From: Astrocystis sublimbata | Taxonomy: Eukaryota > Ascomycota > Sordariomycetes > Xylariales > Xylariaceae | Length of the DNA: 64,000 nucleotides | NCBI GenBank assembly: GCA_022453515.1 | Contig: JAJNNY010000002.1 | Coordinates: 1,240,001-1,304,000, forward strand | Direction: 5' to 3' | Shown here: positions 47,687 to 57,701 of the stretch, one piece after another | Layout: each line of letters starts with the position of its first letter | Position numbering within the stretch: the first letter of the stretch is position 1 | The notes under the pieces: generated by a model | What the model was told of the DNA's origin: nothing | Database searches by the model: none | The model's input: only the letters and a program-made list of their open reading frames with translations | Translations under genes and position numbers: made by a program

Positions 47687-50090
47687 TACATAAAACCAAA
47701 CAGAAACTTGATACATCAAAAATAGGGTGTGACGCACATCTGCAGCGCTGTGGCATTTGGTCTTCTTCACACTATTCGGCTTTCTTTTGACTTGCTAACA
47801 TTGATCAAGAGAGTGACCTGCATAAAGGGGCGTCTTCCTCGATGGAAGAACGAGCTTGTGCCAAATTTGCATTGGGACCCTACGCTATTTGATATGGTAT
47901 TATAAGAAATTCGATACCTACCATCTGAGGTAGTCACTGACAATCGCATGAGTCTGCAGGTAACACTTCCGCTCGATCGGCCAATCGACAGTCAAGAGAG
48001 AGGTCACTGATAATTAGACACAACATTGTAGGCTCTTTTATCTCCGTGCCTGGTTTGGCTATAGCGCTAGACAGATAAAATTCGTTTCGAGTTTAATAGA
48101 CTTGAAGGGCAAGCTGTATTATGTATGGCCTAATTGATTGCAAAATACATGTCAATTGGCAACCAATTAGCAATCATAGAGCAGCACATGCTTAAGCCAT
48201 CGTCAACTCTGAATGAGATTAACTGGCAGTGATAGCCGTTAGGGAGGCGTCCACGCTTGATGGTGACGCAAGGCAGCCGTCAATATTCTGGGGCTCCAGT
48301 TGGGCCTCGGCAGACGCCGAGAAATGTAGTCCATAGTAGGTCAGTATGAGATCAGTATACATACGTATGAGATGCCCATCTAGACTGTGAACCAAGGCGC
48401 TATCTCGATTAGTTGCAGTACCTACCTACCTTAGACATCACAAGAATGCGACTCTCTGGGCAGAGCGCTGGGCAGGGTCTTGGACATGATCTAGACGGAA
48501 GCCCAGGCGCGGGCGGTCAGCAACCCAAGGACCCAAGCAGCAGGTTGAACATGGGAAGGTCATCGGAACGGGCGTTTTGGCAGCTCTCATGCAATGCAAC
48601 ATCCAGGATGCGGCATCGCAATGACACTTTTCGATGGGATATTATTAGCATGGGTTTCGAGAAACGTTCGATCTCGTAATTCCCCGTTACCGACCAGTGG
48701 AACCAAGACATGGCTGCAAGTCATGGGCTGCATTAGGGCGCGGAACCCCAAGACAACGCTGCCCTATTTCGCGCCATTGGGAACAGACGCAGGGAAACAT
48801 GTGACCTGCTTCCATGTCTCCATTCCGCATATTCGTACGATTCCAGCAGCTTGGTAGTCTAGGCCTTCTTGTGGGTTTTGTGGTTTGTGTGGTGTTGTGG
48901 TGTTGAGGGAGGGCGGAGGAGGGCTTACACGGTCGATGGCTCGGAACACGGAACGATACATAACTCGGGTTGGTGGTGTTGGCGTCTGGGGTAGGTGGTA
49001 GGTGCTCCTCAATTCGTCTGGTTTGGCTGTTTTGGCGTGTAGGTCAGCTGTTAGGTGTGGCCGGGAGCGGGCACAAGGGTCCAAAACGTTCCCCATTTAA
49101 GGGTAAAGTGTCCCTAATGAGGATTCTTGCCTGGCTGCGGTACCCGTCTCCAGCGGCTGGCGCATGCTCACTGGACCGGAACACATGTACCGGTACTACT
49201 GCGATGGCGCGCTATGCCTTTACCTGTCGTGATGTATGGGGTAATGACGGGACCATACCGCCAACTCGGCCCAATGAGTCGTCCAACCTCCATTACAAGT
49301 GCATCGTCACGACTGCTGCCACCTGGAAGTACCCTGAATCCTGAATCCTGCGCGGCCCTAGAGACCTGGACGGGCCCCGAAGCGCGCCCCTATCGTCTTG
49401 GAAAATATAGGGCAGGGTTTGGACCTAACCGGTCGGGTTAGTTGGACACGGCTAGCATGGCTAGCATGGATAACATCCCTATTAGAGTAAGAGTAAGTAA
49501 GTATTAGTAGATACATTAGGTGAGCGCATGGCTCCGCGTACGGGCCGTCCGCGTTCACCTCCGTTCCTCTCCCTCTGCTCTGCTCTGCTCTTTTACTTCT
49601 CTCATTGAGCTGGGCGTGCTCTAGCACTTCGCGACTCGCCAACACATCCAACGAATCCTCCTCGGTCTAAATCCTGTATCCTGTACTTTCTTCCCATTTC
49701 CTATCCGTCACCGAATGAATGACCTTGCTTTCCGTTACGACTCTGCTTCATTGTATCATCGCTACTCTTTCCCCCTTCTCTTGTGATACCAAAACCAGTG
49801 CACCTACTCAGCAGTCCGACCGCCAATCCCAACGGTCTGGTTTTTGTGCCGCTTCTTTTAGACCTATAGAAACTCTATTTCTTTGTACACTTTTGAAACA
49901 ATAACGGCAAGGCTCCCCCCGTCCGCGCCTTTCGCTTGCCCGTGCCCGTCTTTTGGTTGCATTGTCGCGTCGCATCCGAGCTACCGCCATTTGTTCTCCG
50001 CCTCTATACACACCCGCCTATCTATAAGCCCATCTACACACCCGCCGCCACCACCGGTCTTATCATCGCCCGCATCTCCAGACCGTTACA
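47687..50090. other. Intergenic stretch of 2.4 kb upstream of GID4
   Basis: No gene is supported. The right part (about 49550-50090) is pyrimidine-rich, with CTCTG repeats near 49578-49591, and probably includes a long GID4 leader. TACCTACC motifs occur at about 48419-48432. Confidence 0.5.
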
Positions 50091-51468
50091 ATGCCGACTC
50101 CCGCTGGCAACACACCGCCCACGCCTCCCGAATTGCCCTCCCGAACCCACAGCTCCTCCTGTCCCGAGGATGTCCGCTCTCCCAGCGGCTGGAGCCCCGA
50201 GGATGGCCTAGAGATCAACACGGACAGCGATGCGACGACCTCACCCGACACCATAACCCCGTCCCGCGCTGCGCTTGTCGAAGCCGAACTCACAGCGCTC
50301 TTGGTCGCCCAGTCGAGGTCAACCACCGAGTCTCCGCGGTCAGACTCGCCGAGCAGCACCGAACGCTCTGCCTCCGAGCCGCTCGACATGGAATCGCCAT
50401 CGCAAAAGCCAAGTGAGGAGCTGGGACAGTTGCACGGCGCAGCACCAGCAGAGCCATACGCTCGAGGCGACATTGGCACACCAACAACCGGGCATGAGCA
50501 CCTCAATGATGATAATGATGGGCGGGACCCAACATGCCATGACGAATATGAACCATCCATGGGCTTTGAAACTTCTAATTCCCGGGTAGGTGCACGCGCA
50601 TAGGGCATCATTTGAATCCACTCTAGATACCCGTTACCTTGAAATAACCTTGAAATTGGATGGTGCATCGACTAACAATCACGTATATAGGTTCTTCCCT
50701 TGTCTGCAACCTCGTTTCTGCGCCCAGGCAGCAAGTTCCACGGAACACAGCAGTCTGAGCGGCAAGTCTACGACGTGCAAGTCGAGATTAAATACGTCGA
50801 TTTGCGCGAGTCGTTCCTTTGTGGCTATCTCAAGATCCAAGGTATGCTTCCATCCCCTCACGGAAATACCCAATTGCGTCATGTCAGCCGTGACCACGAT
50901 CCTTCTGCGCAAGCGTCTTATTTGGTTCCATTTGCTAACTAAGTTCGTCCATCGCAATAGGTCTGACCGAGGATAACCCAACCTTGACAACCTACTTCGA
51001 GGGCGAGATCATTGGCAACCACTACGATTTCCTGACAAAGCACGAGGGCTGGGGCGCTACGGAAAAGATTGATTTGAACCACTGGGGCAAGTTCTCTGCC
51101 TTCCGACAGTACAGCAAGCAGGTGCGGAAGGGTATTCCCGTGTCAATACCCAACCTCGGACAGCGCGAGAACATTTTCATGCGCTGGAAGGAGCACTTCT
51201 TGGTGCCGGACCATAGGGTGACTTCCATCAACGGTGCCAGCTTCGAAGGATTCTACTACATCTGCTTCAACCAACGGGAGGGCAGTGTTAGTGGTATATA
51301 TTTCCACTCTAAGAGCGAGAAGTGAGTCCAATCCATCATGGCGGCTCTTTTCGCACGCCTCTATTATACACTTTACAAAAGCTAACCTTTACGCCAAGCA
51401 GGTTCCAACAGTTGGAGCTCAAACACGTGGAAGACAGGGGCTGTTTCAGCGCCATGGAATTTCGTTGA
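50091..51468 (+). CDS. GID4: GID complex substrate receptor GID4 (VID24 family), 357 aa
   Basis: GID4 recognises Pro/N-degrons on gluconeogenic enzymes for ubiquitination by the GID E3 ligase when glucose returns. Exons: 50091-50585, 50691-50841, 50961-51321, 51402-51468. The first 165 residues are a disordered, Pro/Ser/Thr/acidic stretch. The VID24 beta-barrel starts with the exon 2 block FLRPGSKFHGTQ and VQVEIKYVDLRESFLCGYLKIQGLT, followed by TYFEGEIIG, HWGKFSAFRQY, FMRWKEHFLVPDH and GASFEGFYYICFN, all conserved in GID4. The last exon closes with ELKHVEDRGCFSAMEFR. Length agrees with yeast (362). The GTAGGT donor of exon 1 is slightly unusual; an alternative site could extend the linker. 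Confidence 0.93.
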
Positions 51469-52037
51469 ATCAGATCCACTTGCACACACACATACATGAT
51501 CATGAATCATGAACATATATCTATCACATATCACTAAAGCATCAAGCGACATCTTTAATAACTAAGTATGAGCATGGTGCTGGGAACGGGAAAGCATCAT
51601 AGGGAACGGAGAATGATCGATTCGAACATAATGGGCACCCTCGAAATCCACATGTTTCAATGCCGCCGTCTTTGACGAGCGGCTTACGAATATGACGGAA
51701 CGAAACCCCATGACGGCGCCCTCGTCAATGTAACTAAAATATCAACAACTAGGTAGTCACGCGGCGTTATATATTCATTCAGAGAAGGCGCTTGCAGGAA
51801 GGAAGGCAACACAGAGCCATGGGAGGCGGATAACAGCATATTCTTTTTTCACAACAAACAGCCATTTACGAGGGTATATTCCAGGGTCTGGACAGAAAGA
51901 GGAATGGCCTAACTAACTCGAGTAACTCCCATACCATCATCCCATATCACATCACATCAATACCACAGCCAAGCATTAATCAAATCATCTTCAGTGTGGT
52001 TTTTTCCATTCTTTTCTTCTTGTAGCTCCCACTCTCA
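51469..52037. other. Convergent intergenic gap
   Basis: It contains the 3' ends of GID4 (plus) and the Mago gene (minus). No gene is supported. Confidence 0.55.
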
Positions 52038-53003
52038 TCACGAGATGGGCTTGATCTTGAAGTGAAGCGATGTCAGGCTGAAGACTAGCGCCTTCAGGTC
52101 CTGCACGAGGTAGTAGAAAACACGGAGACCCTCGGGGTCGGCGGACTCTGTGACATCGATCAGGGAACCAATTTTGGCGGTCTGCGAGAGGGGTGTACAT
52201 CGTAGGTTAGTTGATTGTCTTGTTTCAACGAGAAGAGCTGAGAAGGGTTTGGGAATGCGGGGAGTAAGTAAGCGATTGGGGTGTATTGTGATGCAGTCTT
52301 GTCGTGTACAAACGCACCTCGAACGATATGTGCTCCGTCCCCATCCGGATCTCGAGCTCCTGGCGGCCGTCCTTGTTCTTCTGCGGCCACTTGGAGTCGT
52401 CTTCCTTCATGATCTCGCTCGACTTCACTATGCGCTTGATCTCGTCGACGATTAATGAGCTGACGCACACTGTACACACACAAAAAGAGTTACATCGGTT
52501 AGCGCAACTGTCCCTCCATCTCTGCGTGAATAAGGGGGGGAATTGGTCGGGATATGTTGTGGGAGGAAAGGTAGCTCGGGAGATATAGCGGTATGGAGGT
52601 GGAGGTGGAGGTGGAGGTAGGTAGGGAATATCGGGGGCGCGCACTCTCTTTGCGGATGAGACTATCATTTCGGTAATTCGAGTTGTTGGCGTATCGGGCC
52701 ACTGCGCTTCGTCCGTCGCCGACTACCCGGAAGTCAAACTCTGTTTGGTGTTTTCGGTCAGATCAATCTCTCTCTCTCTGTGTCTGTGCTTATTCGATTC
52801 TTTGTTCGTGGGGGATTGGGAGGAACCATGCGCACCGAGGAACTCGTGTCCGAAGCGACCAGAATGGCCCGAGCTGGAGGTATCTCGTTAGTATATAAGT
52901 CATGTTGCGAGGCTCGTCGTGTCGGATTGTGGGTGTGAATTGGTGGACAAGATAGGCGGACGTACTAATAGCGTATGTAGAAGGGCTCGCCGGTCGAAGT
53001 CAT
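52038..53003 (-). CDS. MAGO: Mago nashi homologue, exon junction complex core, 155 aa, 5 exons
   Basis: Mago pairs with Y14 and locks eIF4AIII onto spliced mRNA as the exon junction complex. Exons on the minus strand: 53003-52966, 52873-52836, 52740-52645, 52469-52318, 52181-52038. Nearly every part matches [41 protein letters not shown], the helix [59 protein letters not shown] and the C-terminal [10 protein letters not shown] five-residue insertion in the beta-hairpin ([10 protein letters not shown] against PDGKL) is, as I recall, common in filamentous fungi. Exons 1 and 2 have only 38 bases each, so most automated predictors may mis-call them. Short GGAGGT and TC repeats lie in the introns. 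Confidence 0.95.
52595..52618. repeat. (GGAGGT)4 repeat in Mago intron 3
   Basis: Four perfect hexamer units lie between exons 3 and 4 of the Mago gene. On the coding strand they read ACCTCC, a pyrimidine-rich run. Confidence 0.8.
52767..52779. repeat. Short (TC)n run in Mago intron 2
   Basis: A run of 13 alternating T and C bases lies between exons 2 and 3 of the Mago gene. It is a simple repeat. Confidence 0.75.
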
Positions 53004-53739
53004 GTTGAGTATCGATGGTGTATATTTATCGTTGTCTGGAGTGGCTATTTGTGTCGTCGGGTATATACTGTTGTGGTCGTAGCTTGCAGCGGTTTGTTGG
53101 GCGCGGGTTGGTATCGAGATGTATGTACTTTATGTATGTGGAAGCAAGCAAGGCTCCTTGCATCTCGAATTCGAGATCGGACACCTTCAGCCTAGCTCAT
53201 CCAAGAGATGGATGGATGGATACCTGCGTTAGGTAGCTTCGAGCAGAGCTAACTGGCCGATGCAACCCAGCATTTGGCGGGGCATCGAAGCTATCATACA
53301 GTAATCTCGGCATATCAAGTACTACTTGGGGCACTGTGTAGAGACTCCTTAGGTATTGAAGGGGCCTCTCCAGGTTCGTATGTTGACAACTTCCAGGTTG
53401 AATGGAGCAACCCATCGTAAAACTTACTGATCATGTAATAACATCGTACCCGTACCCATTCCAAAATGTGACAAACAACCTCTCTATTAGATCTTCCATG
53501 TTCAAGTCCGGATTACATAGGCGACCTCGGCGGCTTACGGTTGTTGCGACTTCACAGTCTGGTACCAATCTTGAAGCTGCTGGGTCGAGTGATTCTAAGC
53601 CGAAGAATCACTCTTTCCATCGAACTCTGGCTGAGCGCTTAACAAAATGAGCGATTTTCTAGTTTAACCTCTGGTCTTGTCTACATAGATACGCAAGTTT
53701 CTGCTAAAATTCATCTCATACCTTTGCCCTCCCTTATAC
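53004..53739. other. Intergenic gap, Mago promoter side
   Basis: It lies upstream of the Mago gene and downstream of the next minus-strand gene. No coding frame is supported. Confidence 0.55.
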
Positions 53740-54536
53740 TTATACCTCTTTCATGGACTCTCCCGTGGCTGCACTAGATCCAACCGCGTCAGTTAAAGCT
53801 TGGGCCTCCTTCTTCTTCCTCTTCCTTTCCAACTTCTCCCGGTATGCCCGGTCTTCCTCGTCGCGTAGCTTCGAGTAAGCTTCAGGAGAGAGTTTTGCTT
53901 CCTTAATCTCCACATTGATGCGCCAGCGATCAGTTGTTCCCGCCCTAGTCTGACAGCATCGTGGAACGAGCAATACAACTGGCTCATCGACCGACATGTA
54001 AGGGGTCATGTCAATCTTCATGAGGTTCGCTACTGAAGCATCATGCGGATCAACCGAATTCAGCATGAGAGTTTCCGGATCATCTTCATCATCCTCTCCT
54101 AGGAGGTGGTCGAATGTGATGTTGTAAGACATAGGTCTAGTGCAATCGCGTTATCAGTCAAGAGTGTTGTTTGGACATCGAGAAGAAGTACGTACTTGGA
54201 ATCCAGCGGCGATGTGTCATGGTCCTTTGTCGCACGCTCCCAAAGACGATATTGATGCCTCGGGACCATATCGGAGGGATTCTCCAGGTCTGGATCACGA
54301 CCGTAGAGTAGCCGGAAGGCCATCCGGGCAAGTCGCAAACCCGCCTCGTGAAAGTCGGTGGCTTTCTCCACATCCATCGGGTTGAGTCTGGGCATTTTCA
54401 TGCCGTCTTCGAAGACTTTGTCAAGGTCGTCGTAATGGGCATTGATTTGGATTCTGAGCGGCTTTTCCCATTCGGGGGGATGATTCACACAGATGGGGGT
54501 TTGTTCGCATTGTGGGAGGATGAGTTTGGAAGTCAT
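53740..54536 (-). CDS. Uncharacterised protein, 245 aa, 2 exons
   Basis: The family is not recognised. Exons on the minus strand are 54536-54196 and 54136-53740, with a GTACGT donor and CTAG acceptor; phases close. The first half has a helical block FHEAGLRLARMAFRLLYGRD preceded by HYDDLDKVFEDGM. The second half is acidic (HLLGEDDEDDPETL), then strand-like with RWRINVEIKEAKLSPEAYSKL, and ends in a highly charged helix of alternating Glu, Arg and Lys (EKLERKRKKKEAQ) that may form a coiled coil or nuclear-targeting element. An in-frame ATG at 54650 would add 38 residues (MTKTKRLTRFYLSKYLSSF) of basic, Ser-rich sequence resembling a presequence; I chose 54536. No catalytic motif is visible. Confidence 0.72.
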
Positions 54537-55794
54537 TGTGACTTGGTGCGATAGGGGAGGAAGAGAGCAAGAGAGAGGTGCTTGACAAGATGAGAATGAA
54601 GAGAGATATTTGGAAAGATAAAAACGAGTCAGCCTTTTTGTCTTTGTCATTATGCCTACTGAAGGCAGCAGCGGTCCCGTCTCTTATCCTTCTCGCCGGT
54701 TTCTTGGGCCGCGATCCATTTCCACTTGAATCGCTTCGGCGCTAGTAGGTGGGGGGATCGGGCGAAGCCCGTACCCGAGAGAACGGAACGGACATTGATT
54801 GGGCGACAAGAAGCATTTGAGGAGCAAATGAGGCATACGATCCTAAGATGTTGGCTCGCCATGCATGACTTAAACTATTACAGTCAAGCTCAAGTTAATG
54901 TATAGCCACAATTATCACGTACGAAACTCTAGCGCAACCAACATGGAAAAAAAGCAGGTTTGGTCAGGGAAGCCGAGCCGGTTGTCATTCTCCCCTATCC
55001 TTACACATTAGTCTCAACTTGGAATACACTTTTAGGAAGATATTGGATATCTAATACATGAATCCCAGAGGCCTAATACCTTTTTGATTGTAATCTAGAT
55101 ATATAATGTTTTGATCCTCGCCAAGATGTCTGGCGCGAGACGCTTGCCCTTTCCTTGCACATGGTTATATACACATTAGAATCGGTAATGTATACACAAG
55201 TGGTCATTTAGATATATACTAGAACGTTGGCTTGTTTTCTTAGACCTTTAGAGAATCTATGAGTCCATTCACATCTGGTGTGTTGGCGTGTCAAGGTCGA
55301 ACATGACGTTCATAGTAAATAGATCGCGAGCTTCAAAAAATGTGAAAGTCGGATGCCTAGTTTCCTCTTCGCTCGTTATCCGGGATGATAGAACACTGGG
55401 CCGCAACGGGCCGCCCGTTTTGTCGGCCTCAGAGAGAGCGTTTAGGCTACTCACTCAGTATCATATCCGATGTGTAAAAACTGAGCGAGAGTTAGTCGAT
55501 AGGTGGATCAAGCCTTGGAAGGTCTGAGGCAACGTTTTACAATATAAATACGATCACTTTTCCTTGCTAAAATTGGAACTTATTCACTCATCTTGCTCAG
55601 CAATCTCGATCACGCCCTGTTTGCGTCACAAATCTATACCAATTTCGATTCTACCCAAACTTCCACAACTCCCACAGTTACTCCCAAAAGAATCAAGATA
55701 CAGAACCCATTTCCCTAGCAATTCTCACGTCAGACTCAAGGTATGCCTTACAAACGATACACATTCACTTCTTTGCATACTAAATACAATCCAG
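54537..55794. other. Intergenic stretch, with a likely 5' UTR intron at its right end
   Basis: No gene is supported in most of it. Bases 55741-55794 have the form of an intron (GTATGC donor, TACTAAAT branch, CCAG acceptor) ending exactly before the ATG of the next small gene. Confidence 0.5.
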
Positions 55795-55977
55795 ATGTGT
55801 ACCCACACCCAAGAAATCTATAGCTGTGAGCACCCGGGATATCTGAGGATAGAGTACTGTCGTGACGCGCCAAATTGTGTCATTGAACGTCGTACCAAAT
55901 GGGTTCATCGTAACTGCAACGAATATCCATGCAACAGCCCTCCCGAAAGCGACTACTATCATCTCCGACGTCGTTAA
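55795..55977 (+). CDS. Possible small cysteine-rich intracellular protein, 60 aa
   Basis: The frame begins MCTHTQEIYSC and contains six cysteines (residues 2, 11, 22, 28, 41, 46) and several histidines, a spacing that could bind zinc. There is no signal peptide. Very short fungal proteins beginning with Met-Cys and containing a similar pattern of Cys and His are, as I recall, common and uncharacterised. An intron-like sequence ends directly at the ATG, which supports a real spliced transcript with an untranslated first exon near 55560-55740. The frame is also open upstream, so an N-terminally longer form is possible. Function unknown. Confidence 0.5.
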   Translation: MCTHTQEIYSCEHPGYLRIEYCRDAPNCVIERRTKWVHRNCNEYPCNSPPESDYYHLRRR

Positions 55978-57701
55978 TGAGTTCCGGCCAATGCTCTCGC
56001 TAAGACGGCTGCAAGACTGAACTGAGTTGGCTTTGATCTTGCAAGGACGAGATATACGATGGGGCTAGTGTGAAATTTGACGTATTTCTGGTAATTTGTT
56101 TATGCATATAGATGGGGGAAGAGTTAGATGTTGTTTTACCGGACGCTCGTTAAACTAGATAGTTATTAGAAATAGTTCATTCTCATCCTCTCAGCTTTAC
56201 GTGCTTTTTGCTATGCCATAAGACTTTCAGCCCCAAGAATCAATAGCTCATACTTGCCCTCCACACAAACGTGGAAGCATGCACTCTAATTACTTGTCAA
56301 TTGTCTCTCATTTATCTAGAATTTGCAAACTGGATTGACGTTTTCCTTCTTGCTCATTAAGACAATTTCCACGCACAAAAAGAAGATAATCTAACCTCAA
56401 TGAAGTCTCAGTATCCCACTGCTTAACATAGCACTGAGCACCTAGGGCTGACCCAATCAACTGAAACTGCATCTTTGACTAGAAGATGTAAGTTATTGAC
56501 GTTTTGATATTTCTGACTCTGATATAGTATTATTTCCCCGAGTGGAAGGTATATGAAACCTAAAGTCGTCGCCAAACATGACCTTGCCTTCAAATTGGGG
56601 TTCAGTCCATCTAACGCCCGTCATTCTAAATATTGGCTTTTCCAATTTTACCTACGAGGGGCAAAGGAGGTGGAATCAAAGGGTGCAGCCGCCTTAAGAG
56701 CCAATCAAGCTTGCTTGCCTCCTTTAACTTATAAACTACTAGAGTATTTAAATCCACCTTGTACACATATTAGGGGCATGTGAATATCGCAAATGCTTCT
56801 AGGAACAATATGTTAATATTTGTTGTCCTCTCTTGTGTCGCACATCATGACTCTCGCTCCTCAACATAAATTAGACTCTCGATCGCATTTCCAAATTGAA
56901 AATAAAAATCAATTTCCATTCGAGACTACCTAGGTACCTATTTAGGTCAATACCTAAATGGGTTTCCATTACCTAAGGTAATACCTCGGCGAGTAGGCGT
57001 TAGCCACACCCGACAGCTGCTCCAGCTGATTGCTGACAGCCTCACATCATGGCTCAAGCCACTGCACCACCACCTCAAGGATGTAGGTAGCTTGTACCTT
57101 ATCTAATCGGTCCACGGCCAACCCCAGTCAGTCAGGCAGCTAAAGTGACCTGGAAAAGCACCTGGAGGGTGGGGCCAACCAGGGCCAACTCGTGGCTCAG
57201 GAGGGACAGATTTCTGTGTGGAATTGGATCCGGTTACGTTCCTGGCCCGCCTTAGTGCAACTAGCTGCGTACGTGTGCTGTCAATCGCCATTGCCATTGG
57301 GACAGGACAGCCTGGTCACGAATCGGGGAGCCAACCAAACTCAACCCACCACGACTTGTGATCCTGTAATACACCGGGACTCTCAACCCTCTCAACACCA
57401 CAACCACCACCCCAATCAACAGTCGAGCCACACTGGGATGCGCAGTCGCGGAGTGCCTCATCGACTACCTCTCCTCTACTGACACCATCCCCGGGCGATC
57501 CCACCCCGACCCAAGCTCCTATACCGCTACCGCTACCGCTTCATCGAGGGGGGATTATCTTGCTGCAACGGATACCGATCGCTGCCACCGCCGTAGACGA
57601 TCCCCATTCTGCGCCCCTCTCTCTACGTACAGACAGACAATATACCACAGGCCCGACACCGAGACTGACGAGGCGGTCGAGAGCCGCACCGCTTGCCCAC
57701 C
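55978..57701. other. Intergenic stretch of 1.7 kb upstream of SEC26
   Basis: No gene is supported. Imperfect palindromes built from TACCTA/TAGGTA units lie at 56927-56990, for example CCTATTTAGGT paired with ACCTAAATGGG. The last 250 bases are C-rich and probably leader sequence. Confidence 0.5.

Noticed and set aside
50063..50668. A 201-codon minus-strand frame opposite GID4 exon 1
   Set aside because: Antisense to a low-complexity Ser/Pro coding exon, with no family resemblance or splice continuation.
55288..55527. A 79-codon plus-strand frame
   Set aside because: No family resemblance, no splice support and an overlapping antisense frame of similar length, so chance openness is more likely.
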